Below are positions 19,201 to 33,089 of a DNA stretch of 64,000 nt, in pieces (position 1 is the first letter of the stretch; every line of letters starts with the position of its first letter). The translations under genes and the position numbers were made by a program. Location of the stretch: assembly GCF_041321155.1 (NCBI RefSeq), contig NZ_JBGGWB010000001.1:2181501-2245500 (forward strand), written 5' to 3'. Below the pieces are notes generated by a model that was given only the letters and a program-made list of their open reading frames with translations, made no database searches and was not told the origin of the DNA. Source of the stretch: Sphingomonas sp. IW22 (lineage in GTDB: Bacteria; Pseudomonadota; Alphaproteobacteria; Sphingomonadales; Sphingomonadaceae).

Positions 19201-21588
19201 TCAGAAGCTGTAGAACAGGCTCAACGTCGCCTGACGCGCTTCGCCGGGGGTGGCCCAGCCGCCGGTGATGTTCCCCGTCGTCCCGTTGATATTGTTGCGG
19301 ACGCTGGTGACATAATCCTCGTCGGTCACGTTCTGGACGTTCAGCTGAACCGTCCAGCGATCCGCCAGCGTATAGGCCATGAAGGCGCGGTGGATCAGGT
19401 AATCGTCCACCTCGAACTGGACCGGGTTATTCGCCACCGCCGTGTTGGTCACGAAGCGGCCCTGATAGGTCAGGCCGTATCCGATCTCCAGACCGAAGGG
19501 CAGCTTATAGGTGGTGAACAGGCTGCCCGAATGGTCGGGCGTCTGGACCAGCCGTCCGTTCGCCTGTGGGTCGACGATGCCCGCCGCCAGATCACGGTCC
19601 GAAATGCTCTGCAACACCTTGCCGTCCAGATAGGTATAGTTGGCGAAGATCGTCCAGGCGGGCGTGATGCTGCCCGATGCGCCCAGCGCGATACCGTCCA
19701 CACGGCTGCGCCCGTCCAGCACCTGAAGCTGTGCCGGCAAGCCCGGGTCGTTCGACGGCACGCGGAAATTGGTGCGTTCGTTGCGGAACACCGCCGCCGT
19801 CAGCTCAAGTCGGCGACCGAACAGCCCCGCCTTGACGCCTGCTTCGTAATTCCTGGCGGTTTCGGGCGCGGTCGCGCACGGGTCTGCCGCCGTCGCGCTG
19901 GCGGGCACGCCGCAACCCAGCCGGACCGTGGCCGATGACGGCGTGCGCGCGTTGCCGAACCCGCCATAGATGCTGACGTCCTGAACCGGGTGGAACACCG
20001 CCCCGACCCGCCATGAGAACAGGTCCTCGCGATTGTCCTGCGGCGCCTGCTGAAGCGGGGTCAGCTGCGTCGAACCGGGCGGCACCACCGCCAGCGGCAG
20101 GTTGCGGAAGGTTGCGTGCTGATGTTCCCAGCGCAAACCGCCATTCAGCTCGAAATAGCGGCCCAGTTCCAGCGTGTCGAAGGCATAGACGGCGATGTTG
20201 CGCGTCTCGCTGCGCCCCTGCGACGTGATGGTGAAATTGATGGGGCCGCTGTAATTTGTGTTCGGATTGGCGATCTCGATCAGCGGCAGGGGCGACACGG
20301 CGCTGCCATCGGCATTGCGCAGCAGCGAGCCCTGCGTGATGCGATATTGCTCCGCCATGCCCGACACGCCGATGTTCAGCACGTTGCGAACGCCGCCGCG
20401 CGCGCCGAATTCGTGGCGCAGGTCGATCTGGTTGTAGAGCAGTTCGTTTTCCTGATCGCGCACCAGTCCGCGCGGGCCCGACGGCTGGTAAAAGCCCGAC
20501 GGCAGTGTGGCGGGGCAGGGCGCGCCGATCGTGTCGCCCGGCGCGGCAGTGACCGGCTGGCGACCGGTTTCGGCAAGGCAGAAGGTGCCCTGCGGCGCCG
20601 AGGTCACGCTATACTGCGCCACACGCTGCCACCGCGTCAGGTTGCGGACGCTTAAGCCGTCGCCAAGGTCGTGGCGGAAGGTGGCGGTCAGGCGGTCCAC
20701 GGTGGTGTCCTGCCGGTCCAGATTGGCGATGCCGAAATAATCGCTGCGGTCGGCGCCCGGTAGAAAACCGTTGGACAGGCCATTGTCGAAATAGGGCACG
20801 CCAAAGATCGGCGTGTTGCGATCCTCCTGATGGACATAGGCCAGCGTCAGGCTGGTCGGCCCGCCGATGCCGATCGTTACCGACGGTGCGATGCCCCAGC
20901 GTTCATATTTCTCGACATCACGGCCGGGCACGTCGTTGCGGTGATACATGGCGTTCAGCCGCACCGCAGTCAGGTCCGACGTGCGGATATTGCTGTCGAT
21001 CGCGGCGCGATAGTAATCGTCGGTGCCGACTGCGGCCTGGGCAATGGTCAGCGTTTCCGCCGTCGGCACCTTGGACACCAGATTGATCGTGCCGCCGACC
21101 GATCCCGATCCGTTGAAGACGCTGTTGGCGCCGTTATACACCTCGACCTGTTGCAGGTTGAAAGGGTCGGTGCGCGAATATTGCGCGCTGTCGCGCACGC
21201 CGTCGACAGTGACGTCGTTATTGGCGGAATAGCCGCGCAGGTTGATCGAATCACCGTAACCGCCGCCGCCTTCACCCGCGCCGAATGTGATGCCGGGGAT
21301 CGTCTGAAGCACGTCGCGGAGCGTTTGCAGGTTCTGCTTACGGATCGTCTGTTCGCTGACGACGGTGATCGTCTGTGGCGTGTCGATGATGGGGGAGGTG
21401 CCCTTGGGGCTTTCCACCTGTGCCGGGGGCGTTTCCTTTTGCCCGGTCACCACGATGTCGCGATCGGCGGGCCGGCTTTGGTCATTTGCCGTGGGTGCCC
21501 CGGCAGCATCGCGGGTGGTCGGTTCGGCCGCCATTGCCGGTGCGGACGCCAGAAAGCCAACGCAAGAAAGCGCAACAAAATTGTTCAT
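19201..21588 (-). CDS. TonB-dependent siderophore receptor (Fiu/CirA-like)
   Basis: A 795-residue outer-membrane receptor. A signal peptide ([20 protein letters not shown]) precedes a TonB box-like DIVVTGQKE. The plug domain runs from about residue 60 to 180 ([52 protein letters not shown]). A 22-strand barrel follows, ending in ATLSLFYSF with terminal Phe. The first strong start is at 21588, with the signal peptide directly following. The piuC partner points to catecholate-type ferric siderophores. Two Fur-like palindromes lie upstream. Confidence 0.9.
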   Translation of the reverse strand: MNNFVALSCVGFLASAPAMAAEPTTRDAAGAPTANDQSRPADRDIVVTGQKETPPAQVESPKGTSPIIDTPQTITVVSEQTIRKQNLQTLRDVLQTIPGITFGAGEGGGGYGDSINLRGYSANNDVTVDGVRDSAQYSRTDPFNLQQVEVYNGANSVFNGSGSVGGTINLVSKVPTAETLTIAQAAVGTDDYYRAAIDSNIRTSDLTAVRLNAMYHRNDVPGRDVEKYERWGIAPSVTIGIGGPTSLTLAYVHQEDRNTPIFGVPYFDNGLSNGFLPGADRSDYFGIANLDRQDTTVDRLTATFRHDLGDGLSVRNLTRWQRVAQYSVTSAPQGTFCLAETGRQPVTAAPGDTIGAPCPATLPSGFYQPSGPRGLVRDQENELLYNQIDLRHEFGARGGVRNVLNIGVSGMAEQYRITQGSLLRNADGSAVSPLPLIEIANPNTNYSGPINFTITSQGRSETRNIAVYAFDTLELGRYFELNGGLRWEHQHATFRNLPLAVVPPGSTQLTPLQQAPQDNREDLFSWRVGAVFHPVQDVSIYGGFGNARTPSSATVRLGCGVPASATAADPCATAPETARNYEAGVKAGLFGRRLELTAAVFRNERTNFRVPSNDPGLPAQLQVLDGRSRVDGIALGASGSITPAWTIFANYTYLDGKVLQSISDRDLAAGIVDPQANGRLVQTPDHSGSLFTTYKLPFGLEIGYGLTYQGRFVTNTAVANNPVQFEVDDYLIHRAFMAYTLADRWTVQLNVQNVTDEDYVTSVRNNINGTTGNITGGWATPGEARQATLSLFYSF

Positions 21589-21623
21589 CGCGGTAACCCC
21601 CAAACTCGTTGACTGGAGGGCTA

Positions 21624-21670
21624 TTGCGAGTCAGTCGCACTGTCAATCTGTTTTGCGAACGATTCGCGTT
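21624..21670 (-). promoter_or_regulatory. two Fur-like boxes upstream of the receptor operon
   Basis: The 95-base gap between the receptor start and the upstream DUF1989 stop contains two dyads: TTGCGAGTCAGTCGCA at 21624-21639 and TTGCGAACGATTCGCG at 21653-21668. Both fit a 7-1-7 style iron box with TGCGA/TCGCA arms. Their place before an iron-uptake operon supports Fur-type control. The consensus for this organism is not known to me. Confidence 0.55.
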
Positions 21671-21683
21671 CGCGGCAGAAGAG

Positions 21684-22271
21684 TCAATCGATGCGATAGT
21701 CGATCGGCTTGAAGCTCCCTCCGTTGCTGGCCGGTGCCGAACAGGCGGTCAGGCCGATGACCAGATCCATCGTCGCCCGAAAGCGGATGCGGTCGCCCGC
21801 CTTGCTGAGCGGCGGTAACACCTTGAACTTGCCGGTTTCGCCATCGACGGGCACGTTCATGAAGCAATTGAAGGCCACCGGAATGGCGTCGTCCGTCACC
21901 CCATACTCAGCCAGCGCACCCGCCAGATTGCCATGACAGCCCTGGTGAGGTGGCTCATTGTCATAGCAGAGGCGAAAGGTCGCCTCACTACATGGGGTCA
22001 GCAGGAAATCGTGCCGCCCGACATCGTCCTCGATGATTTCGAGCATCACGTTGGATCGGTTGGAATAAAGCCTGTCGCCGGTGGTCAGGTAGATGCGTTC
22101 GGCATAATCCAGCGTTCGGCCTGACGACAGCAGCTCGCGTACATCGTCGCGCGCGACGGCCAGCAGGTCCGCAACCTGTCCGCCCATCGAGTCGATAACG
22201 GTCAGTTCCTGTCCGGCGTTCAGCCTGAACGCGACGCCGCTGCGCGGGGGGATGCGATGGGTCTCGCTCAT
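21684..22271 (-). CDS. DUF1989 (urea carboxylase-associated family) protein
   Basis: 195 residues. The typical DUF1989 elements are VIDSMGGQVADLLAV near residue 30, ERIYLTTGDRLYSNRSNVML, HDFLLTPCSEATF, HQGCHGNLAGALAEYG and IPVAFNCFMNVPVDGETGK. Conserved Cys and His residues suggest a metal-binding enzyme. Relatives sit next to urea carboxylase or guanidine-related genes. The ATG at 22271 overlaps the stop of the GntA-like gene, so the two are coupled and likely act on the same guanidino or urea-type substrate; this is inferred. Confidence 0.8.
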   Translation of the reverse strand: MSETHRIPPRSGVAFRLNAGQELTVIDSMGGQVADLLAVARDDVRELLSSGRTLDYAERIYLTTGDRLYSNRSNVMLEIIEDDVGRHDFLLTPCSEATFRLCYDNEPPHQGCHGNLAGALAEYGVTDDAIPVAFNCFMNVPVDGETGKFKVLPPLSKAGDRIRFRATMDLVIGLTACSAPASNGGSFKPIDYRID

Positions 22272-22975
22272 GCGGGCACCTCCAGATCGCCAGTGTCGGT
22301 TCGCGCTTCGCGGTGAAAGGGGCATGACCAGTCGGCGCCGACCGCACGGCCGCTATATTGCCGTGCTTCTGACTGTTCGCCGTGACGCGACAGCATCGGG
22401 TTGATGGTGCCGGCGAGTGCCACGTCGCGGGAGATGATCGAATCGCGCAGCCGCTCATAGCGGTTCTGTTCTCGAAGCGCCTCGAACTGGTCGTGCAGGT
22501 TGAAGACCATGGCCGGGCTTTGAAAGCGGCGCGCGGGGCGGCTGGCATTGGGGTGCAACCCGACGACGAAAAATGCTTCCCCGCCAAAGCTGAGCGAGAA
22601 ATGGGGATCGTCCGGGTCGCTGCTGACGCGCGGATCGGGCGCCTGGCCGCGCCACTCGTCCTTGTCGGACAGCGACTGGAGCCGCGCCCACAGGGCCTGC
22701 TCAAACCCGGCCTCGTCCAGATCGCCGGGGCCGTCGAACAGCACGACCAGGCTGCGGAACAGCGTCGGTGCCTCCCGATAGGCCCAGGCAAAGCGCATCA
22801 GTGCATCGTGGATCGCCACATCGTCCCAGGCGCTGGTAATGTCACGGGCGCCGAGCAGGTCGAGCTGCCCCCGGCTGAGGGCTGATTTGGCGCCGACGCA
22901 TGGAAAAGCCTTGTCGGCGATCATCGCTTTGAACGGGTCGGCAAGGCGGGGCGGAATCGTATCGGTATCAGTCAC
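22268..22975 (-). CDS. YqcI/YcgG-family (GntA-like) haem-dependent N-hydroxylase candidate
   Basis: 235 residues. The family hallmark is an N-terminal FPCVGAKSAL motif (residues 24-33) with GARDITSAWDD after it. A conserved DDPHFSLSFGGEAFFVVGLH segment and a GADWSCPFHRE ending follow. Family members include GntA, the haem enzyme that N-hydroxylates L-enduracididine-type guanidines. No other guanitoxin genes are near, so the substrate is unknown. It is the first gene of a two-gene unit with DUF1989. Confidence 0.78.
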   Translation of the reverse strand: MTDTDTIPPRLADPFKAMIADKAFPCVGAKSALSRGQLDLLGARDITSAWDDVAIHDALMRFAWAYREAPTLFRSLVVLFDGPGDLDEAGFEQALWARLQSLSDKDEWRGQAPDPRVSSDPDDPHFSLSFGGEAFFVVGLHPNASRPARRFQSPAMVFNLHDQFEALREQNRYERLRDSIISRDVALAGTINPMLSRHGEQSEARQYSGRAVGADWSCPFHREARTDTGDLEVPA

Positions 22976-23015
22976 GCCCCGTCAAAGCCGGTGGACCCCG
23001 TTGGTTCCGGATTCA

Positions 23016-23966
23016 TCAGGCACCGGAGTCATTCAATCTATCAAGTTGACCTGCATCAAGATTTAGCGTCCATCCGCCGATCAATTCCTCAAGCTGATCC
23101 ACCGACGTCGCGCTGGCGATCGGCGCGGTAACGCCGGGCTGGGCGGCCAGCCATGCGAGGGCCACTTGCGCGTGCGTCGCGCCGGTTTCCGCAACCACGG
23201 CGTCCATCGCGGAAAGCACGGCTGCGCCCTTGCCCTCCAGCAATTTGGCCATGCTGCTGCCGCGCACACTTTTCGACAGATCGTCGGTCGAACGATATTT
23301 GCCCGTCAGGAACCCGGACGCCAGCCCGTAATAAGGCAGCACGCCCAGATTGTGGGTGATGCACAGGTCCTGCAACTCGCCCTCGAACTTGTGGCGGCTG
23401 ACCAGATTATATTCGGGTTGCAGCGCACGAAAATGCGGCAGTCCGTCGCGCCGCGCGATGTCCAGCGCCGATTTGAGTCGCATCGCTGAGAAGTTCGACG
23501 CGGCGATGTGACGCACCTTGCCCGCTTCGATCAGCCGCTGGAACGCGCCCAGCACTTCTTCCTGCGGCACATCGGCATCATCCTGGTGTGCGTAATAAAG
23601 ATCGATGGTGTCGACGCCCAGCCGGGCAAGCGACGCATCGCAGGCGGCGGCGATCCGGCCGGGCGCCAGCTTTGCCCCACCCTCACCGGGCAGCATGCCG
23701 ACCTTTGTCGCGATCAGGGTTTTTCCGCGCCGACCCGACTGCTTCAGCCAGCGCCCGATCACCGCCTCGCTCTCACCGCCCTGGTGCCCATCGACCCAGG
23801 CCGAATAGGCATCGGCGGTGTCGATCATGGTGCCCCCGGCATCGGTGAAACGGTCGAGGATTGCGTGGCTCGTCGCTTCGTCGGCGGTCCAGCCAAAGAC
23901 ATTGCCGCCCAGCACCATTGGCGGCGTTTCAAGGTCGGTGGCACCGATTGCACGCAGTTCGGTCAC
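23016..23966 (-). CDS. aldo/keto reductase
   Basis: 316 residues with the (beta/alpha)8 AKR pattern: GGTMIDTADAYSAW contains the Asp and Tyr of the catalytic site, KTLIATKVGM the Lys, and LYYAHQDD the His. ASNFSAMRLKSALD, QPEYNLVSR and the NADPH-binding IASATSVDQLEELIGG end follow. It reduces carbonyls with NADPH in the cytosol. The closest look is to the YajO/Tas subgroup. The GTG at 23966 is chosen because AGGGAGA lies just before it. An upstream ATG at 24050 lacks this. Confidence 0.87.
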   Translation of the reverse strand: MTELRAIGATDLETPPMVLGGNVFGWTADEATSHAILDRFTDAGGTMIDTADAYSAWVDGHQGGESEAVIGRWLKQSGRRGKTLIATKVGMLPGEGGAKLAPGRIAAACDASLARLGVDTIDLYYAHQDDADVPQEEVLGAFQRLIEAGKVRHIAASNFSAMRLKSALDIARRDGLPHFRALQPEYNLVSRHKFEGELQDLCITHNLGVLPYYGLASGFLTGKYRSTDDLSKSVRGSSMAKLLEGKGAAVLSAMDAVVAETGATHAQVALAWLAAQPGVTAPIASATSVDQLEELIGGWTLNLDAGQLDRLNDSGA

Positions 23967-24068
23967 TGAACATTCTCCCTTGGCGGTGAATTGAGCGGGG
24001 GCGGGCAGTCGCGCACCGTGGCTCCCCTCATTCAACGCGCGCCTCGTCAAAAATTACCCGTTGAACGC

Positions 24069-24112
24069 AAAAAAGGGGGCCGTGCTGTCCGACGGACGGC
24101 ACGACCCCCTTT
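24069..24112 (-). terminator. rho-independent terminator of the lipoprotein gene
   Basis: A long hairpin pairs AAAGGGGG at 24072-24079 with CCCCCTTT at 24105-24112. An inner ten-pair stem (81-90 with 94-103, one G-T pair) closes on a GAC loop. Read leftward the stem ends in six T residues, as expected for the gene ending at 24130. The A/T flanks mean it could also stop transcription from the other side. Confidence 0.85.
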
Positions 24113-24129
24113 CGATTTCGCTGAAACGA

Positions 24130-24447
24130 TCAGTCGTTGTCGTTCTGCATGTCCTGGCCGGCTTCCTCAAGCTCCTGACCCGCTTCGCGCTGGGCACGGT
24201 CGCTGGCGGCGTCGACCCGCGCGGCACCATTTTCGATCGACTGGCCGGCCTGATCAATCGAACGCTCTGCTGCGCCGAACGCTTCGTCGCTGGCCTGTTC
24301 CACATCACGAGCGGCTTCACCGACGGTCGAATTCACATCGGCGGCAACCGCACCGGCCGCTTCGCCCGTTTCCTGCTGGGCATTCTCGCTGCATGCAGCA
24401 AGCGCGATCGCGGCGATGGCGGGAAGGATGAAAGCGGTCTTCTTCAT
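24130..24447 (-). CDS. small lipoprotein with apolipoprotein-like helices
   Basis: 105 residues with a lipobox signal (MKKTAFILPAIAAIALAACS; Cys near residue 20). The rest is a long charged amphipathic helix (ERSIDQAGQSIENGAARVDA, SDRAQREAGQELEEAGQDMQ) similar to YtxH/late-embryogenesis-like or EcnA/B-like stress lipoproteins. The start at 24447 fits the signal; the frame is open further upstream. A strong terminator follows. Its promoter region is shared with the divergent methionine operon. Confidence 0.7.
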   Translation of the reverse strand: MKKTAFILPAIAAIALAACSENAQQETGEAAGAVAADVNSTVGEAARDVEQASDEAFGAAERSIDQAGQSIENGAARVDAASDRAQREAGQELEEAGQDMQNDND

Positions 24448-24552
24448 GGAAAGTGCCTCGGTTGTTGAACGCAATGACGTGCTCGACGCACGGACCACCG
24501 GATTCGTTCCGCCAGCGCAAGCAATCTTTGTTAAGTTTGGACCGATTGACGA

Positions 24553-24574
24553 GATATAAAGATATCTTTATATC
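24553..24574. promoter_or_regulatory. 22-bp perfect palindrome, probable operator of the ArsR-type regulator
   Basis: Bases 24553-24574 are a perfect dyad made of two GATATAAAGAT arms around a central ATAT. It ends 8 bases before the regulator's start codon. In a GC-rich genome such an AT-rich perfect palindrome is conspicuous. ArsR-family SahR regulators of methionine genes are known to bind AT-rich inverted repeats upstream of their operons, so autoregulation by the adjacent gene is likely. Confidence 0.75.
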
Positions 24575-24582
24575 CGTATCCC

Positions 24583-25569
24583 ATGCCGAACGCTGCCGAC
24601 ATATTTCAGGCGCTTGCCGATCCAACCCGCCTGCGCATTATCGCTCTGCTGCGCGCGATGGAGCTGTCGGTCGGTGAACTGGCACAGGTACTGGGGCAAA
24701 GTCAGCCCCGCGTCAGCCGCCATGTAAAAATCTTGTGCGACAGCGGCCTGGCCGAAAGGCGCAAGGAGGGCAGCTGGGTGTTCGTGGCCATGGGCCGCCA
24801 CGATGCGGTGCCCGCGATTCTGAATGCGCTTGATATATTGAGCGACGCCAATGGCGGGGACCACTGGGCGGTTGCCGATACCGCGCGACTGGCGGCCGTG
24901 CGGGCCGATCGCGCCGCCGCTGCCGCCGAGTGGTTTGAATCAAATGCCGGGCAATGGGACGCGATCCGCAGCCTGCATGTCGCCGACAGCGAGGTTGAGG
25001 CCGCAATGACCCGCGTGCTGGGCGATCAGGCGATCGGGCAGTTGATCGACATCGGCACCGGCACCGGGCGTATGCTGGAATTGTTTGCGCCGCAGTCCGA
25101 ACGCGCGCTTGGCATCGATCGATCGTCTGAAATGCTGCGGCTGGCGCGGGTCAAGCTGGCCGAACGCGGGCTGGCCAATGCGGAGTTGCGTCAGGCCGAC
25201 CTTTACGCCCTTCCGCTGGGTGACCGGGCTGCGGATGTCGCGATCCTGCATCACGTCCTGCACTTTGCCCAGCAGCCCGGCGCCGCCATTGCCGAAGCGG
25301 CGCGCGCGCTGGGAACCGGCGGGCGGTTGTTGATCGCTGATTTCGCCCCGCACGAGCGTGAGGAGCTTCGCACGCGCGACAATCACGCGCGTCTGGGCTT
25401 TTCCGACGAGCAGATGCTTGGCTGGTTCGAAACCGTCGGCCTTGTCCCCGTCCAGACCGAAACGCTGGAGGGTGGCGAGCTGACCGTGAAATTGTGGCTG
25501 GCCCGCAAGGTTGCCGAAGGCGACCGGGCGGGGCGGCGTCCGCGTGATTTGGAGGTGAAGGCGGCATGA
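24583..25569 (+). CDS. ArsR-type HTH fused to SAM-dependent methyltransferase-like domain (SahR-like)
   Basis: 328 residues. Residues 1-75 form an ArsR winged helix (IFQALADPTRLRIIALLRAM, SVGELAQVLGQSQPRVSRHV, KILCDSGLAERRKEGSWVFV). From about residue 130 a class I methyltransferase fold appears, with motif I DIGTGTGRMLELF, then DADLYALPLGDR-like and HHVLHFAQQP segments. The architecture is that of SahR, which senses S-adenosylhomocysteine and represses methionine-cycle genes. It is the first gene of the metF-metH operon (4-base overlap with metF) and sits behind a palindrome. Confidence 0.85.
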   Translation: MPNAADIFQALADPTRLRIIALLRAMELSVGELAQVLGQSQPRVSRHVKILCDSGLAERRKEGSWVFVAMGRHDAVPAILNALDILSDANGGDHWAVADTARLAAVRADRAAAAAEWFESNAGQWDAIRSLHVADSEVEAAMTRVLGDQAIGQLIDIGTGTGRMLELFAPQSERALGIDRSSEMLRLARVKLAERGLANAELRQADLYALPLGDRAADVAILHHVLHFAQQPGAAIAEAARALGTGGRLLIADFAPHEREELRTRDNHARLGFSDEQMLGWFETVGLVPVQTETLEGGELTVKLWLARKVAEGDRAGRRPRDLEVKAA

Positions 25570-26507
25570 CGCTTTCCGTAGGACAGCTTGAAGAGGCCCG
25601 CCGCGCACTGGATGGGCCATTATTCGCCGACGTGGCCGGCGATGTGGACGTGTCGTTCGAATTCTTTCCGCCCAAGACGGAGCGGATGGAAACGGCGATG
25701 TGGGAGGCGCTGCAAACGCTGGCGCCGCTGAACCCCAGCTTTTTCAGCGTCACCTATGGCGCGGGCGGTACCACGCGCGACCGCACCCACGGCACCGTGG
25801 CGCGCATCGTCCGCGAAACCGCGGTCCCGCCCGCCGCGCACCTGACCTGTGTCGAGGCGAGCCGGGACGAAGTGGATGCGGTGGCACGCGAATATTGGGC
25901 GGCGGGCGTGCGGCACATTGTCGCGCTGCGCGGCGATCCGCCAACGCTGGGCGATCGGTTCGTGCCGCATCCCGAAGGCTATGCCAGCGCCGCCGATCTG
26001 GTTGCGGGGCTGAAGCGCCTGCACCCGTTCGAGATTTCGGTCGCCGCTTACCCGGAAACACATCCCGAGGCGACGTGCGGCAACACCGACATCGACAACC
26101 TCAAGCGCAAGCTGGACGCGGGCGCCACGCGCGCGCTGACCCAGTTCTTCTTCGAGCCCGAAACCTTTTTCCGTTTCCGCGACCGTGCGGCGGCGGCGGG
26201 GATCACGGCGGAGATCGTTCCAGGCATCCTGCCCGTGTCCAACTTCGCGCAGACGCAGAAGTTCGCCGGCATGTGCGGTGCGGCCATCCCGGCATGGATG
26301 GGCCGGTTGTTCGAGGGGCTGGACGATCACCCCGCCGCGCGTCAGCTTGTCGCGGCGACCATTGCGGCCGAACTGTGCCGCAAGCTTTACGCCGGTGGCG
26401 TGCGCCACTTCCACTTCTATACGCTGAACCGTGCCGAACTCAGCTATGCGATCTGCCATCTGCTCGGCATGCGGCCGGGTGCCGATGCGGCCCGCGTGGC
26501 GGCTTGA
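25566..26507 (+). CDS. metF: 5,10-methylenetetrahydrofolate reductase
   Basis: 313 residues, normal for MetF. It reduces methylene-THF to 5-methyl-THF with FAD and NADH, supplying MetH. Visible parts are VSFEFFPPKTERME (catalytic Glu), SVTYGAGGTTRDRTHG, HLTCVEASRDEV, HIVALRGDPPTLG, ISVAAYPETHPEA, LKRKLDAGATRALTQFFFEP and VPGILPVSNF. The start ATG overlaps the regulator stop. The MetH N-terminal gene follows after 4 bases, so all four genes form one operon. Confidence 0.95.
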   Translation: MTLSVGQLEEARRALDGPLFADVAGDVDVSFEFFPPKTERMETAMWEALQTLAPLNPSFFSVTYGAGGTTRDRTHGTVARIVRETAVPPAAHLTCVEASRDEVDAVAREYWAAGVRHIVALRGDPPTLGDRFVPHPEGYASAADLVAGLKRLHPFEISVAAYPETHPEATCGNTDIDNLKRKLDAGATRALTQFFFEPETFFRFRDRAAAAGITAEIVPGILPVSNFAQTQKFAGMCGAAIPAWMGRLFEGLDDHPAARQLVAATIAAELCRKLYAGGVRHFHFYTLNRAELSYAICHLLGMRPGADAARVAA

Positions 26508-26511
26508 GGAC

Positions 26512-27564
26512 ATGACCATGACCGCTCGCGACCGCCTGTTTGCCGAAGCCGCCAAGCGCATTCTCGTCACCGACGGGGCGTTTGGCACTGAAATCCAGAA
26601 CTGGAAGCTGGACGAGGCCGCCTATGCCGGCAACCTCGGCCTGACACACGATCAGAAGGGGAATAACGACATACTTGCGCTGACCGCGCCGCATGTGCCG
26701 GAAAGCATCCACCGCGCCTATTTCGAGGCGGGGGCGGATATTGCGGAAACCAACACCTTCTCAGCCAACCGGATCAGCCAGGCCGATTACGGTGCCGAGC
26801 ATCTGGTGCGCGAGATCAATCTGGAAAGCGCGGGCCTGGCCCGTCGCATCGCTGACGAGTTCGAGGCGCGCGACGGCCGCCCCCGCTTTGTCGCGGGCGC
26901 GATCGGGCCGACCAACAAGACCCTGTCGCTCTCGCCCGACGTCAACGACCCCGGATACCGCGAAATCGACTTCGATTATCTGAAGGACGTGTACCGCGAG
27001 CAGGTCGACGCCCTGATCGAAGGGGGCGCGGACTTCATCCTGATCGAAACGGTGTTCGACACGCTGAACGCCAAGGCAGGCATCATGGCGACGATCGAGG
27101 CGGGCGATGCTCTGGGTCGCGAAGTGCCGCTGATGCTGTCGATGACGCTGACCGACCTGTCGGGGCGCAACCTGTCGGGTCACACGGTCGAGGCGTTCTG
27201 GCACGCCGTGCGCCATGCGCGGCCGGTGACGATCGGGCTGAACTGTTCATTCGGGGCGGAGCAGTTGCGCCCGCATGTCGCCACGCTTTCCAAGCTGTGC
27301 GACACCCTGATCATGGTCTATCCCAATGCGGGCCTGCCCAATGAACTGGGTGCGTATGACGAGGCGCCCGCGACGACTGCCGGACTGGTGCGCGAATGGG
27401 CAGCACAGGGGCAAGTGAACGTGCTGGGTGGCTGCTGTGGTTCGACCCCGGCACATATCCGCGCGATTGCGGATGCGGTCGCTGGACTGCCGCCGCGCGC
27501 GCTGCCCACACCGCCAGTGCAGACGCGACTGGCCGGGCTGGAGCCCTTCACCATGGCGGCGTGA
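26512..27564 (+). CDS. metH: methionine synthase part 1: homocysteine S-methyltransferase domain
   Basis: 350 residues, covering only the first barrel of classical MetH. The protein binds zinc and homocysteine. The zinc cysteines are in GLNCSFGAE and GGCCGSTPAHIRAI. The opening ILVTDGAFGTEIQ and the later EVPLMLSMTLTD are typical. The remaining MetH domains are in the next gene, 74 bases downstream. A GAGGA sequence overlapping the metF stop serves as ribosome site. An alternative start two codons later (26518) is possible. Confidence 0.92.
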   Translation: MTMTARDRLFAEAAKRILVTDGAFGTEIQNWKLDEAAYAGNLGLTHDQKGNNDILALTAPHVPESIHRAYFEAGADIAETNTFSANRISQADYGAEHLVREINLESAGLARRIADEFEARDGRPRFVAGAIGPTNKTLSLSPDVNDPGYREIDFDYLKDVYREQVDALIEGGADFILIETVFDTLNAKAGIMATIEAGDALGREVPLMLSMTLTDLSGRNLSGHTVEAFWHAVRHARPVTIGLNCSFGAEQLRPHVATLSKLCDTLIMVYPNAGLPNELGAYDEAPATTAGLVREWAAQGQVNVLGGCCGSTPAHIRAIADAVAGLPPRALPTPPVQTRLAGLEPFTMAA

Positions 27565-27638
27565 ACCCGCCCCCGCCGTTCGATCACGATAGCTGCTGAC
27601 GCCCGCCAAGTTTCGGGCACGACGATCCTGGAATTCAG

Positions 27639-30212
<2,574 letters not shown>

Positions 30213-30233
<21 letters not shown>

Positions 30234-31406
30234 CGGGCGCTTCATCCGGCGCGCCACCATCGGCACCGTCAGCATCGTCGAGCCGACCGCCATCAGCAGC
30301 AGTGCGGTGAACGTCTCGTTGGTGATGATCTGACGGTCGAGCAGGATGTTGGCAAAGATGATCATGATCAGCGCCTTGGTCTGAAGCAGCCAGCCGATGG
30401 TCATGGCATCCCCCTTGGCCCAGCCAAGGATACGGCCCGCCAAGGCGACGCCCGCCAGCTTGCCAGCGACCGATGCGACCAGCAGCAGTGCTGCGGCGGC
30501 GAACACCGCGACACCGCCGACATCCCACTGGGTGCGAAGGCCGGTCGACAGGAAAAACACCGGCATGAACGCCAGCAGCACGTGGTCGCGGAACAGATCC
30601 ATGCGCGGCTGATCGAACCAGCGATGGTCGAGCACCGCCCCGGCCAGAAACGCGCCGACCATGAAATGCACGCCCGCCCAGTCGGCGGCGAACCCGCACG
30701 CCGCCAGCCAGATCAGCATCAGCGGCCAGCGATCCTGTTCGCTGAGCGCCTGCATCAGCCGCCGCACGCCCCATGCCGTCACGGCAAAGGCGATAAGGAA
30801 CGCCAGCTGCCGTCCAACCCGCGCCCAGTCGAGCAGGATGATCGCCAGCACGGCCCAGATGGCGATGTCGTCCAGGCTGGCGTAACGCAGGATGCGCTGC
30901 CCCAGCGGCTGGCGCAGGATCTGCAGCTTGTCCATCAACAGCACCAGGATTGGCAGTGCGGTGACCGCACACGCCATGCCGATGCCCAGCACCACCTGCC
31001 ACGGTTGGCCCATCGGACCCGTCCAGCCCGGAAACTGGATCATCAGCAATGCCGCGCCCGCCCCGAACAATAGCGGCACCATCAGCGCCAGTCCGGCGGT
31101 AATTCCGGTTTCCCGCCGCTTGGCCCATGCCTGGCTCAGGTCCAGTTCAAGCCCTGCCACGAAGACGAACAGCATCACGGCCCACCATGCGATGCCGTTC
31201 AACGCGCCGATAACCTGCGGATTGAAAACGAATCGATAATAGTCGGGAAACACCGCGCCCAGCACGCCCGGCCCCAACAGGATGCCGCCGACGATCTGAA
31301 CCACCACCAGCGGCGCCCAGAAATCGGTGCGCCCCAGCCGCCACACCCCCCAGGGCACGCTGAAGATCAGCAGCATCGCGATCAGGAATATCTCGGTCGT
31401 CGTCAT
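30213..31406 (-). CDS. Kef/CPA2-type cation:proton antiporter
   Basis: 397 residues with about 11-12 membrane segments and no cytoplasmic RCK/TrkA-N domain, so shorter than KefB/C. Features include [53 protein letters not shown] (the conserved Asp pair of the CPA core) and [14 protein letters not shown]. It exchanges Na+ or K+ for H+ across the inner membrane. The 3' end overlaps metH by 21 bases on the opposite strand. Confidence 0.85.
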
Positions 31407-31437
31407 TGCGACATTTCTCCCCCCGATTTCGGCCTAG

Positions 31438-33023
<1,586 letters not shown>

Positions 33024-33089
33024 GGTTCGCGGCAAAGGCGCCGGCCAAAGCTGCTTTCAATCCAGGCCCTCGCCGCTACAGTCGCGACG

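Noticed and set aside
24499..24582. SAM riboswitch upstream of the methionine operon
   Set aside because: No conserved stem-junction pattern; the perfect palindrome and the adjacent ArsR-type regulator explain control better.
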